Below, piece after piece: positions 26,214 to 34,771 of a stretch of DNA of 64,000 nt. The position numbers were made by a program, and so were the translations under genes. How positions within the stretch are numbered: the first letter of the stretch is position 1; every line of letters starts with the position of its first letter. A model generated the notes under the pieces. That model had not been told where the DNA came from. It saw only the letters and a list, made by a program, of their open reading frames with translations, and did no database searches. This stretch comes from CAVXXD01 sp963765625 (GTDB lineage: Bacteria > Actinomycetota > Geothermincolia > Geothermincolales > Geothermincolaceae). The stretch is taken from positions 1-64,000 of the forward strand of contig CAVXXD010000016.1 of NCBI GenBank assembly GCA_963765625.1, read 5' to 3'.

Positions 26214-28196
26214 ATGGCGGTAGGTCCACAACAGAAGGGCGGCATGGTGCACCGGTTCACCATCTTCGTCTTCTTCTTCGCCCTGCTCATCGGTATCCTG
26301 GTGGTGCGCCTGTGGCTCCTGCAGATCGTGCAGGGACAGAAATACGAGGCTCTGGCCTCGGGCAACCGCATCCGGGAAGTCGCCATCGAGGCGCAGCGGG
26401 GATACATACTAGACCGCAACGGAACCAAGATGGTGGTAAACCGTCTGGCCCTCTCCATCTTCATAGTCCCGGACGACTACAGGAAGCTGGAGGACAGGGA
26501 GCAGAAGGTGGCCGAACTGGCCCTCATGCTGGACATGGAATCGGAGGAGATAACCTCAAAGCTGGAGGGGGATCAGGTCCCGCAGCACGAGCCGGTGCTG
26601 ATCAAAAAGGACATCGCGCCGGAAGTCTGGTTCTATATCGCCGAGCGCCAGCAGGACTATCCCTGGGTGCAGGCGAAGGAGCTGCCGGTGCGTGACTACC
26701 CCCTCGGGGAGGAAACACGGGCCGCCCATGTCCTCGGTTACCTGGGGGAGATCAGCCAGGAGCAACTGGGGGCCTTGGAGGAGAAGGGCTACAAGTCGGG
26801 GGATATCGTGGGCACTTCTGGCGTAGAGGCTTATTACGAAGACACCTTGAGAGGAATAAACGGCGTTCAGTGCGTCGAGGTCAACGCCAAGGGCAAGCCA
26901 CTTCGTGAGCTTGAATACCTCAGCGAGCCCGAGAAGGCGGGCAACACCCTGATGCTCACCATCGACCGCAACCTGCAGCAGGTTACGGAGGAGAGCCTCC
27001 AGGCCGGCATGCAGCTGGCCCAGGGCTTTTACGACAAGGAGAGAGGGCATAACTACCCGGCGACGGCGGGGGCGGTGGTGGTGCTGGACCCGCGCAACGG
27101 CGAGGTGCTGGCCATGGCTTCCGAGCCCACCTTCAACCTCTCCGAGTTCGTCGGTGGCATTGACGAGAAAAAGTGGGAGGAGCTGAACGACCCCGCCAAG
27201 AACTACCCCCTGAACAACCGGGCCATGGTGGGCCAGTATCCGCCGGGCTCCACCTTCAAGCCCATCACCGCCATGGCCGCCATGCAGGATCTCGGGTATA
27301 CGGCGTATTCCCCTTTCTACTGCAACAACGTCTTCAGCGAGGGCGAGTTCGCGGACTACAAGAAGTACTGTTGGGGACAGCATGGCCGTATCGACCTGGT
27401 CAACGGCATCGTCCAGTCGTGTGACATCGTCTTTTACACCTTGGGATACGACCTTTATCGCCAGTCCAAGCCTACTGGCGATTCTTCCGGTGGTGGCGGG
27501 GAATGGAGGAATATCCTGCAGGACTACGCTCGCCTGGCCGGCCTGGGTTCCAAGACCGGCATCGACCTGCCCAACGAGTTCGAGGGGAGGGTCCCCACTC
27601 CGCAGTGGAAGCGGGAGTTCAACAAAAACAACCCGGAATACCAGCAGTGGAACCCGGGAGATACGGTGAGTATGGCCATCGGGCAGGGTGACATCCTGGT
27701 CACCCCCCTGCAGCTGGCCAACGTCTTCGCGGCCATCGCCAACCGCGGGCCGTTCTACCGGCCCCACGTAGGCAAGGAGATATTCTCGTGGGACGGCGTG
27801 AGCAAACAGGTCATACAACAGGAGAAGATAGGTGACCTCACCAACACCAACAATCCTCTGGGCATATCGGTGGACGTCGCCAACATAGACGTAGTCAGGG
27901 CGGGCCTGGAGGGCGTGGTGCGGGGCAAGGGCACCGCGGCCAGCACCTTTGCCGGCTTCCCGATCGACGGCATACCGGTGGCCGGCAAGACCGGCACGGC
28001 TGAGATGGGTATCGACAAATCACCGACAGCATGGTTCGCATGTTACGCCCCCGCCGACAATCCCCAGTACGTCATCGTAGTCATGATCGAGCACGGCGGC
28101 CACGGCGGAACCGTGGCGGCGCCGGTAGCCCGCCGCATCCTGGAATACATCTACGGCCTGCCCTTCTCGCCGCTGTCGCCTTCCACCGGTGACTAG
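26214..28196 (+). CDS. mrdA: Penicillin-binding protein 2 (elongation transpeptidase)
   Basis: It cross-links peptidoglycan during cell elongation together with RodA. The 660-residue protein has an N-terminal membrane anchor (~15-35), a pedestal domain with RGYILDRNGTKMVVN, and a transpeptidase domain: nucleophile motif GSTFKP (Ser near 346), SxN in QSCDIVFY, and KTG in AGKTGTAEMG near 592. ATG 26214 follows GGAAGGATGAG. rodA follows directly. Confidence 0.97.
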   Translation: MAVGPQQKGGMVHRFTIFVFFFALLIGILVVRLWLLQIVQGQKYEALASGNRIREVAIEAQRGYILDRNGTKMVVNRLALSIFIVPDDYRKLEDREQKVAELALMLDMESEEITSKLEGDQVPQHEPVLIKKDIAPEVWFYIAERQQDYPWVQAKELPVRDYPLGEETRAAHVLGYLGEISQEQLGALEEKGYKSGDIVGTSGVEAYYEDTLRGINGVQCVEVNAKGKPLRELEYLSEPEKAGNTLMLTIDRNLQQVTEESLQAGMQLAQGFYDKERGHNYPATAGAVVVLDPRNGEVLAMASEPTFNLSEFVGGIDEKKWEELNDPAKNYPLNNRAMVGQYPPGSTFKPITAMAAMQDLGYTAYSPFYCNNVFSEGEFADYKKYCWGQHGRIDLVNGIVQSCDIVFYTLGYDLYRQSKPTGDSSGGGGEWRNILQDYARLAGLGSKTGIDLPNEFEGRVPTPQWKREFNKNNPEYQQWNPGDTVSMAIGQGDILVTPLQLANVFAAIANRGPFYRPHVGKEIFSWDGVSKQVIQQEKIGDLTNTNNPLGISVDVANIDVVRAGLEGVVRGKGTAASTFAGFPIDGIPVAGKTGTAEMGIDKSPTAWFACYAPADNPQYVIVVMIEHGGHGGTVAAPVARRILEYIYGLPFSPLSPSTGD

Positions 28197-28225
28197 GGGT
28201 TGAATATGAAAGAAGTGATGTTCTG

Positions 28226-29399
28226 ATGCCCGAACGCCTCGGCCGGGTTCTGATGCCCAAGGTCACGGAGCGCAAGCAGAGCCAGGAGATCATCAAGCGG
28301 TTCGACGTGGGTCCGGTACGCCACATGGACACGCTCCTGCCGGGCATCGCCCTCTTCCTGGTAGGCTATGGCATCCTGATGATATACAGCGCCACTAACA
28401 ACTACATAAACCCCTCGCAGTACGTCATCAAGCAGGTGGTCTCCCTCATTCTCGGCCTGGTGCTCAGCGTCGGGCTGGTCAGCTTCGACTACCGGCGCCT
28501 TAAAGTCGCATCCCCTTTCATCTACGGTTTTATTCTCCTTCTCCCTTCTTCTCGTACTTTTTATGGGCGAGATCGGGGGAAGCAGCCGCTGGATTTCGAT
28601 TCTTGGAATAATGAATTACCAGCCTTCCGAATACGCCAAGCTGGTGATGGTGCTGGTGCTGGCCAATACCCTGTCGGAGAACAAGAGTGAGCCGGAATCT
28701 CTACGCAGCTTTGTCGTACCGGTGCTCTGGACCCTCCCGGTCATGCTGCTCATCTTCGTCCAACCCGACCTGGGCACCTCGCTGGTCATCGCGGCCATCC
28801 TACTCTCCCTGCTTTTCCTGGCCGGGACGCGCCTGCGCTACTGGTTCGGCCTTATCGGCGCGGGTGTAGTGGCTTTCGGTATCGGCATCTGGGTAGGCGT
28901 TTTCAAGGAATACCAGGTGAGCCGGCTCTTCGCCTTCTTCAACCAGGGTTCCGACACCAGCGCTTCCGGGTACCAGCTGGTGCAGTCCAAGATAGCCATC
29001 GGTTCCGGGCAATTAATGGGCAAGGGCTTCACCAAGGGCACCCAGACCACCTTGAACTTCACTCCCGAGCACCACACCGACTTCATCTTCTCGGTCATCG
29101 GCGAGGAGCTCGGGCTGATCGGCGCACTGATCCTCATCGCCGGCTTCTGCTTCCTGCTCTGGCGCTGCCTGATGGTGGCCAACAACTCCCGCGACCTCTA
29201 CGGCACCTACATCGCCATGGGGGTCATCACCATGTTCGCTTTCCAGATGGTGATCAACATCGGCATGGCCATCGGCATCATGCCCATCACCGGCATCCCC
29301 TTACCATTCATCAGTTACGGAGGGAGTAATCTAATTGTCAGCCTCATGGCCATCGCTTTGCTGGTCAACGTGAACATGCACCGTTTCTCCCAGTTATAA
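28226..29399 (+). CDS. rodA: Peptidoglycan polymerase RodA (one frameshift)
   Basis: This SEDS-family glycosyltransferase works with PBP2. The first part (28226 to ~28545) encodes MDTLLPGIALFLVGYGILM and further membrane helices. The second part, in the next frame to 29399, gives MGEIGGSSRWISI, QPSEYAKL, FVQPDLGTSLV, EHHTDFIFSVIGEELGL and PLPFISYGGSN. All are RodA landmarks. Removing one C from CTCCCTTCTTCTC near 28545 joins the halves as LLLLVLFMGEIGG, giving about 390 residues. rodA is essential in MreB rods, so sequencing error is likelier than inactivation. The start could also be ATG 28253. Confidence 0.93.
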
Positions 29400-29408
29400 G
29401 GAGTGATC

Positions 29409-30305
29409 ATGGACGAAGAAGCGGGATTCCGGTCGGGTTTCGTAGGTATCGTGGGCAGGCCTAACGTGGGCAAATCGACTCTGTTGAACAACCTTGCCCA
29501 CCAGAAGGTGGCCATCATCTCCAACAAGCCGCAGACCACGCGAAATCGCATCCGCTGCGTAGTCAACACCGATGAGGCACAGGTAGTCTTCATCGACACG
29601 CCGGGCTTCCACAAGCCGAAGAGCGCCCTGGGCGAGCGGATGAACAAACAGGTCAAGGAGACCTTCTCCGACGTGGACGTAACCCTCCTGGTGCTGGACG
29701 GGACCCAGACCATCGGCCGTGGCGACCTCTACATCGCCGGAGAGCTGGCCGGCCTGAAGACGCCGGTGGTGGTGATCCTCAACAAGATCGACAAGCTCAG
29801 TGGCGAACAGGTCGAGGCCCAGATGTCGGTGGCGGAGAGGCTGGGCGATTTCCGTACGGTCATCCCGGTCTCGGCCCGCACCGGCGAGAACGTCCATGCC
29901 CTCATCGCCGAGATAACCGGCATGATGCCGGAAGGGCCGCGTTATTACCCCGACGATGTGGTCACCGACCAGCCCGCCTCTTTCATAGTGGCGGAACTGA
30001 TAAGGGAGAAGATCATCCGCCTGACCCAGGAAGAAGTGCCGCACAGCGTAGCCGTGATGGTTGAGGAGATGGAGAAGCGTGAGAACTCCGATATCATGGA
30101 TATCCGGGCGGTCATCTTCGTGGAGCGTGATTCGCAGAAAGGCATCATCATCGGCAAGGGCGGCAGGATGCTGCGGGAAGTGGGCAGCAAGGCGCGGGCC
30201 GAGATCGAGCCCCTGCTGGGAGAACACGTCTTCCTTGAACTCCACGTCAAGGTGGAGAAGGACTGGACCAGACGGCCCAGCTCCATCACCCGCCTCGGCC
30301 TTTAA
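29409..30305 (+). CDS. era: GTPase Era
   Basis: This is an essential GTPase that binds 16S rRNA and aids 30S maturation. G1 is GRPNVGKSTL, G2 is the KPQTTRNRI region, G3 is DTPGFHKP and G4 is NKID. The C-terminal KH domain has IIIGKGGRMLREVGSKAR. ATG 29409 (298 residues) is spaced about 6 nt from AAGGAG, which overlaps the rodA stop; GTG 29403 would have no spacing. The stop codon touches the inverted repeat at 30304-30408. Confidence 0.97.
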   Translation: MDEEAGFRSGFVGIVGRPNVGKSTLLNNLAHQKVAIISNKPQTTRNRIRCVVNTDEAQVVFIDTPGFHKPKSALGERMNKQVKETFSDVDVTLLVLDGTQTIGRGDLYIAGELAGLKTPVVVILNKIDKLSGEQVEAQMSVAERLGDFRTVIPVSARTGENVHALIAEITGMMPEGPRYYPDDVVTDQPASFIVAELIREKIIRLTQEEVPHSVAVMVEEMEKRENSDIMDIRAVIFVERDSQKGIIIGKGGRMLREVGSKARAEIEPLLGEHVFLELHVKVEKDWTRRPSSITRLGL

Positions 30306-30408
30306 CGAAAATTGGGGTCAGACCCCTTCTCCACTTTCTCCCGGGCCGGCCAGTTGTTCCAGCCGTTTTCCGAGAAAGTGGAGAAGGGGTCTGACCCCAA
30401 TTTTCGTT
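30304..30408. repeat. Inverted-repeat element, copy 1 (37-bp arms, 31-nt centre)
   Basis: The left arm 30304-30340 and right arm 30372-30408 are perfect reverse complements: a CGAAAATT end, then GGGGTCAGACCCC (itself a palindrome), then TTCTCCACTTTCTC. They enclose 31 unrelated bases. A second copy with 35-bp arms and a different 31-nt centre lies at 57340-57440. It starts at the era stop codon and may terminate era transcription. It has no coding capacity and resembles REP/BIME or MITE-type elements. Confidence 0.9.
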
Positions 30409-30420
30409 TCCCCGTATAAT
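30391..30420 (+). promoter_or_regulatory. Probable promoter of a leaderless mgtE message
   Basis: CTGACC (30391-30396, inside the right arm of the inverted repeat), an 18-nt spacer and a perfect TATAAT (30415-30420). The mgtE ATG follows only 7 nt later with no Shine-Dalgarno sequence, so transcription would begin at or beside the start codon. Confidence 0.6.
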
Positions 30421-30427
30421 CTTCTTT

Positions 30428-31783
30428 ATGGAAGAACGTAACGAAGTCATAGTCAAGACCGTACGCGACCTCCTGCGCGAAGAAAAAGTAGGCGTCGCCG
30501 TGGCGCTGCTGGACACTCTGCACCCCGCCGACGCGGCGGACGTGGTGGAGGAACTGGACCGCGACGACCGCATCAAGATATTCCAGACCTGGGACGTCGA
30601 GGAGTCATCCGAAGCACTGGAGGAGATGTCCGAAGAAGACCAGGTGGAGGTGGTGCAGGGGCTCAATCCTCAGCTGGCGCTGTCCATCATCCTGGAGATG
30701 TCCCCGGACGACGCCGTAGACCTCCTCTCGAAGCTGCCGGAGGCAGGCCGGGAGGACCTGCTGGCCCGCATGGAGCTGGAGCTCTCCGCCTCTCTCCGTC
30801 TTCTCCTGGCGCATGGCCGGGAGACGGCGGGCGGGCTGATGACGCCCAACGTGGTGAGGTTCTCGGAGAACCTCACGGTGGGACAGGTGCTGGAGGAGCT
30901 GCGGATGGTTCCCGAGGAGATAGAGATGGTCTATTACCTCTACTTCCAGGGCTCCGGGGAGCGCCTCTCCGGGGTGGTGTCACTACGCGAGCTTATCGTC
31001 GCAGACCCCGATCGCCCCGTCGCCGACATAATGCGGACCGATCTCATTTCCGTCAACCCCGACGCCGACCAGGAGCAGGTGGCGCAGCTGATAGACCGCT
31101 ACGACCTGCTGGCATTGCCGGTGGTGGACCGGCGGGGGAGGCTCCTGGGCATCGTCACCGTAGACGACGCCATGGAGATCATCGAAGAGGAAGCCAAAGA
31201 AGACCTTTACAGCCTGGCCGGAAGCTGGGAGCGGGAAGAAGAGAAGGAACGCCGCCCCATCTTCGCCAGTTTCAAGGGAAGGCTGCCCTGGCTTGCGGTA
31301 ACTCTCTGCCTTGAGCTGCTGCTGGCGGGGTGGATACTCAAGTCCAACTCGGATTTCCTGCGGGACAACGTCATGCTGGTCGTCTTCCTGCCGGGCGTGA
31401 TGTTTCTGGGTGGGACCGCCTCGGTCCTCAGTTCCACCCACGTCATCCACGACGTCCTCTCCGGCGACGCGCACTCCATTTCCTATTCCCGCGTCCTTTT
31501 CAAGGAGATGGGGGTGGGCCTGGTACTGGGGTCGCTCTCGGGCCTGTTCTTCGCTCTTTTTGCCCTGCTGTTGCAGGGAGACGCGCAGATCGCCTGGGCC
31601 GTCGGCATATCCTGCCTGGCAACCGTCTTTCTGGCCGCCTGCATCGGCACGTCCCTGCCGATGGTGCTGGTCAGGCTGGGTGGCGACCCGGCCCACGCCT
31701 CCGAACCTCTCCTGGCCACCATCATGGACATCATCAGCATCCTCGTCTACCTCTCCCTGGGCTACCTGATCGTAAGCGCTTAA
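30428..31783 (+). CDS. mgtE: Magnesium transporter MgtE
   Basis: This is a Mg2+ channel with cytoplasmic Mg2+ sensing. The 451-residue protein has an N-terminal superhelical domain (1-~130; LHPADAADVVEELD), two CBS domains (~132-255; GGLMTPNVV, VVDRRGRLLGIVT), a connecting helix, and five membrane helices with the pore-lining HVIHDVLSGDAHS and SEPLLATIMDI segments. ATG 30428 has no ribosome binding site and sits 7 nt after TATAAT, which points to leaderless translation. A possible M-box was looked for and is not present. Confidence 0.95.
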   Translation: MEERNEVIVKTVRDLLREEKVGVAVALLDTLHPADAADVVEELDRDDRIKIFQTWDVEESSEALEEMSEEDQVEVVQGLNPQLALSIILEMSPDDAVDLLSKLPEAGREDLLARMELELSASLRLLLAHGRETAGGLMTPNVVRFSENLTVGQVLEELRMVPEEIEMVYYLYFQGSGERLSGVVSLRELIVADPDRPVADIMRTDLISVNPDADQEQVAQLIDRYDLLALPVVDRRGRLLGIVTVDDAMEIIEEEAKEDLYSLAGSWEREEEKERRPIFASFKGRLPWLAVTLCLELLLAGWILKSNSDFLRDNVMLVVFLPGVMFLGGTASVLSSTHVIHDVLSGDAHSISYSRVLFKEMGVGLVLGSLSGLFFALFALLLQGDAQIAWAVGISCLATVFLAACIGTSLPMVLVRLGGDPAHASEPLLATIMDIISILVYLSLGYLIVSA

Positions 31784-31801
31784 TTAAAGAAAGGGTCACA
31801 C

Positions 31802-32524
31802 ATGGATTTGAAACAGATCCTGCCCACGCCCGGTCATCTCACCCAGATCATCGACGCCACCCTTCTGCGGCCGGAAGCGTCCGAGAAGGAATACCTCGAT
31901 TTTCTGAAAGAAACACTGGACGGAGGATTTCGCTGCGTCTGCGTGCCCTTGTATTACCTGCCCTTCGCCCGCCTCGAGCTCAAGGGCAGCGGGGTGAAGC
32001 TGGGAGGCGTGGTAGGGTTCCCCTTCGGCTATGGCGGAGGAGACTCCAAGAAGGCGGAGACGGTGTATGCCCTGCAGCAGGGGGCGCAGGAGATCGACAT
32101 GGTCATCAACATCAGCGCCCTCAAATCGCGCCGCTACGAACAGGCAAAGGCCGAGATCGGGGAGGTGGTACACCTGGCGCGCCGCTACGACGCGGGCAAA
32201 GGCGAGGGGCACGTCATCGTCAAGGTCATCCTGGAGACCTGCTACCTGGGTCGGGAAGAGATCAAGGCCGCCGCGACCCTGGCGCAGGAGGCCGGCGCCG
32301 ATTTCGTCAAGACGTCCACGGGCCTGGGGCCTTACGGTGCCAGGATTGAGGACGTGCGCCTCCTGAGGGAGACGGTGGGACCCGGCTTCGGGGTAAAGGC
32401 CGCGGGGGGAATAAGGACACTCTCCGACGTCCTGCTCATGCTGGAGGCCGGCGCCAACCGCATCGGCACTTCTGCCGCCTCCAGTATCCTCCAGGAGTAC
32501 CTGTCCAGGTACGACTGGCGCTAA
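31802..32524 (+). CDS. deoC: Deoxyribose-phosphate aldolase
   Basis: It splits 2-deoxyribose 5-phosphate into glyceraldehyde 3-phosphate and acetaldehyde in nucleoside salvage. The Schiff-base Lys is in DFVKTSTGLG. TLLRPEASEKE near the N-terminus and GVKAAGGIRTL with the phosphate-binding end (GANRIGTSAA) also match the family. The 240 residues are slightly longer than the usual ~220, mostly at the N-terminus. It lies 18 bp after mgtE. Its 3' end nearly meets the 3' end of the minus-strand RNA gene. Confidence 0.95.
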   Translation: MDLKQILPTPGHLTQIIDATLLRPEASEKEYLDFLKETLDGGFRCVCVPLYYLPFARLELKGSGVKLGGVVGFPFGYGGGDSKKAETVYALQQGAQEIDMVINISALKSRRYEQAKAEIGEVVHLARRYDAGKGEGHVIVKVILETCYLGREEIKAAATLAQEAGADFVKTSTGLGPYGARIEDVRLLRETVGPGFGVKAAGGIRTLSDVLLMLEAGANRIGTSAASSILQEYLSRYDWR

Positions 32525-32527
32525 AAA

Positions 32528-32655
32528 ACGCAAAAAGTGATCCCAAGTAACCTTCTTGCCGACTAACTCTTACCCTCTGCCTCTTCCTTTCGGCTTTCGC
32601 CCTCGGGACCTGGCTTCGGGTCCTAACTCTCCGGCTCTTCCAGCCACTTGGGACC
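32528..32655 (-). ncRNA. Structured small RNA of unidentified family (6S-like rod, ~128 nt)
   Basis: On the minus strand a strong promoter (TTGACA-18-TATATT) predicts a start at about 32655. Exactly there begins GGTCCCAAGT, which pairs over 10 bp (two of them G-U or A-U ends) with ACTTGGGATC at 32548-32539, just before TTTTT. Inside, GCCGG pairs with TCGGC, then ACCC/GGGT, GCC/GGC and TCC/GGA. The tip is GGC-GAAA-GCC. The result is a rod with internal bubbles. No open frame with a ribosome binding site is present. The overall plan resembles 6S RNA; no consensus sequence that I know fits. It ends 3'-to-3' against deoC. Confidence 0.6.
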
Positions 32656-32661
32656 ATCTCT

Positions 32662-32691
32662 AATATACCTCCACGGTAGTAGAGTTGTCAA
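32662..32691 (-). promoter_or_regulatory. Consensus promoter of the small RNA
   Basis: On the minus strand TTGACA (32691-32686), an 18-nt spacer and TATATT (32667-32662). It is the best sigma-70-type promoter in the window, and it is not followed by a coding gene. Confidence 0.8.
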
Positions 32692-32751
32692 TATGAAAGG
32701 GCAAAGTAACACCCTGCAAATATAACCATTACGGGCATTTCAGAGGCTGGT

Positions 32752-33516
32752 TTACTGGGATTCCCTGGAGAGTTGCTGCAGCACGACGGCATGGGATTTC
32801 AAACCGCGCTCCAGGTGGTGCTCGGTGAAGTCGAAGGAGAGCCTCAGGGTTTCCCGGACATGGGGCCGGGGGGCCTGGATGGAGGCGATCTCCTGCATGG
32901 ACTCCAGCAGCAGGCGCTGGGCCAGTGCCAGCGATTCCGAGGCGATGGGCCGCGTATTTCCCGCCAGGCCGCGGCATGCCTCACAGACCGCGCCGCCGCT
33001 CTCCAGGCTCAAGTGGCCGGAAGGCCCGGACAGCGCCTTGCCACAGCGCGCACACTCTAACAGCCGGGGCCGGTACCCAACGAGGCTGCAGACTTTGAGC
33101 TCGAAGGCGGCCAGCAGCAGGGCGTTGTCGCAGGTGTCTTTTTCCAGGCTGCGCAGGGACTTTTCCAGGGCTTCGAAAAGGCGGGGGACTTGCTGGTCCT
33201 CGTGGAGAGAGCGCCAGGCCATCTCCAGCATGACGGAACCGTAGACGAACTTGAGATAGTCCTCACGCAACGGCGAGTGGGCATCGACGATCTCGGCCTG
33301 GGAGACCGTGTCCAGCTGCCGCCCCTGGTGAAACAGAATCATGGCGTGAACGAAGGGATCGAGGCGCGCCCCGAACTTGCTGGTGGTGCGTCGCACTCCC
33401 TTGGCGACGGCCCTGACGATGCCGTGGTTTTCGGTGAGCATGACGATGATGCGGTCCGACTCGGCCAGCTTATATCGGCGGATGACTATGGCATCGTCCT
33501 TGAAGGTCTTAAACGT
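32752..33516 (-). CDS. recO: DNA repair protein RecO (no standard start codon)
   Basis: It helps RecR load RecA in recombinational repair. The N-terminal OB fold reads FKTFKDDAIVIRRYKLAESD, then IIVMLTENHGIVRAVAKGVR. The zinc-type motif CARCGKAL ... CEACRG follows in the helical domain. The frame from ATG 33441 alone would remove the first strand of the OB fold. The coding match extends to 33516, where the codon is ACG next to AGGGTGGGGG and overlapping the uppS stop. Either a rare ACG start or a base error (ATG to ACG) is likely. The full length would be about 254 residues. Confidence 0.88.
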   Translation of the reverse strand, partial: TFKTFKDDAIVIRRYKLAESDRIIVMLTENHGIVRAVAKGVRRTTSKFGARLDPFVHAMILFHQGRQLDTVSQAEIVDAHSPLREDYLKFVYGSVMLEMAWRSLHEDQQVPRLFEALEKSLRSLEKDTCDNALLLAAFELKVCSLVGYRPRLLECARCGKALSGPSGHLSLESGGAVCEACRGLAGNTRPIASESLALAQRLLLESMQEIASIQAPRPHVRETLRLSFDFTEHHLERGLKSHAVVLQQLSRESQ

Positions 33517-34258
33517 CCCCCACCCTTCTTTTTCTGCCCTGGTAGTAGATTATCGCCTTGGCCAGGTCGGCGGCGCGGAAATCGGGCCAGAGCGTGTCGG
33601 TGAAATAGAGTTCGGTGTGGGCCGACTCGTAGAGAAGATAATTGCTGGTGCGCACCTCGCCGGCCGGGCGTATGAGAATGTCCGGGTCCGGGATATCACC
33701 AGCTCCATACAGAAAACGGTTGAATGTCTCCGTATCAAGATCCTCACGCGAGACGCTGCCCGAACGCAAGGCCTCGCCCATGCGCACCGCTCCGTCGACC
33801 ACCTCGGCCCGCCCGCCGTAGTTGAGGGCCACGTTAAGGGCCATGCCCGTGTTGCCGCTGGTCACTTCACAGGCGCGGTCTATCTCCTTGATGGTTGATT
33901 CGGGTATGGGCACGCGCCGACCGTAGTGGCGGATGCGGATGTTGCGGGCGTGGAACTCGTCTATGCGCTTGCGCAGCAGGTTGCGGTTGAAAGCCATGAG
34001 GAAGTCCACCTCGTTCTTGGGGCGGTTCCAGTTCTCGGTGGAGAACGCGAAGAGGGTCATGACTCCAAGCCCCCAGTCCGAGCCCACCCGGATGACCTCG
34101 GTGATGGAGATCTCACCGGCCTTGTGCCCAGCGATGCGAGGCCACCCCCGCTTGCTCGCCCACCGCCCGTTGCCGTCCATGATCACGGCCATATGGAACG
34201 GCAGGTCCCCTTCGGGCCTGGGATAGATCTCCTTGAAGCCACCTTTCCCGGCTGCCAT
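33509..34258 (-). CDS. uppS: Isoprenyl transferase (undecaprenyl diphosphate synthase)
   Basis: It makes the long-chain cis-polyprenyl diphosphate carrier for cell-wall synthesis. The 249-residue protein has MAVIMDGNGRWASKRGWPR with the catalytic Asp, the FSTENWNRP motif, LNYGGRAEV, and the C-terminal RPAGEVRTSNYLLYE...DTLWPDF. ATG 34258 lies 2 bp after the stop of the upstream small gene. The longer open frame to 34486 overlaps that gene and is rejected. Its stop overlaps recO. Confidence 0.97.
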   Translation of the reverse strand: MAAGKGGFKEIYPRPEGDLPFHMAVIMDGNGRWASKRGWPRIAGHKAGEISITEVIRVGSDWGLGVMTLFAFSTENWNRPKNEVDFLMAFNRNLLRKRIDEFHARNIRIRHYGRRVPIPESTIKEIDRACEVTSGNTGMALNVALNYGGRAEVVDGAVRMGEALRSGSVSREDLDTETFNRFLYGAGDIPDPDILIRPAGEVRTSNYLLYESAHTELYFTDTLWPDFRAADLAKAIIYYQGRKRRVGDV

Positions 34259-34260
34259 CC

Positions 34261-34509
34261 TCAGGCTTTCTCTTCCTGATCGCCGGGCGAACGGGGCGGG
34301 ACGGGTGGGGCAGCGGCGGGCTCGCTCTTCTGCTGGGCGATGATGATCTTCTGCAACGCCTGCACCCCCATCAGGGAGAAGGCGCAGCTCTTCTGGGGAG
34401 GCAGTTTGCTGTTCTTGATGTACAGCGCGCACTCGTCGTTGCAGAAAGAGAGGGTGCCCGGAGTCTGGGACGAGCGGAACGGGCAATAGCTGCGGGGTAC
34501 GTTGGCCAA
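34261..34509 (-). CDS. Small Cys-rich protein upstream of uppS
   Basis: About 82 residues from TTG 34509, which is preceded by AGGAGG at 9 nt. ATG 34554 is in frame but coincides with a TATAAT box on this strand and has no ribosome binding site. Four Cys residues (SYCPFRSS, SFCNDECALY, KSCAF) could bind a metal. The second half (VQALQKIIIAQQKS, then a Pro/Ala-rich tail) is low complexity. I recall similar CPFR...C..ECALY proteins in clostridia and actinobacteria, with no assigned function. It is coupled to uppS by 2 bp. Confidence 0.65.
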   Translation of the reverse strand: MANVPRSYCPFRSSQTPGTLSFCNDECALYIKNSKLPPQKSCAFSLMGVQALQKIIIAQQKSEPAAAPPVPPRSPGDQEEKA

Positions 34510-34771
34510 CTCCTCGGACCTCCTGTTTCTTCTGGAAATATCTCTATCAACCATTATAATACTATTAATCCCGCTGTATTGATAAAGCCCATTTGACCGA
34601 TTCTGTAACTGATTCGCGCGGGTCCGTGTTTAAGGATTGATAAGCGATGAGGGGGATTGAGAGATATTGTGAGTAAGGAAAAGAAACAGGAGAAGCAGGC
34701 CAGGGAAGGATACTGCCGATGAAGGCAATGGGAACGGCGAGGGAAAAACCAGCGGCCACGGTCATGGCGGC

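Noticed and set aside
30300..30420. Mg2+ riboswitch (M-box or ykkC-type) before mgtE
   Set aside because: The -10 box is 7 nt from the ATG, leaving no leader for a riboswitch.
31330..32349. 339-codon + strand frame overlapping mgtE and deoC
   Set aside because: It is the out-of-frame reading of two clear genes and consists largely of Arg, Gly and Pro.
32528..32655. Identification of the small RNA as SRP (4.5S) RNA
   Set aside because: CCAGGTCC followed later by GGAAGAGGC loosely resembles the SRP tip, but the GGAA tetraloop and AGCA side of the symmetric loop are absent.
33509..34486. Extended 325-codon uppS frame
   Set aside because: The extra 76 codons lie antiparallel in frame over the small Cys-rich gene and are not UppS-like; ATG 34258 gives the normal protein.
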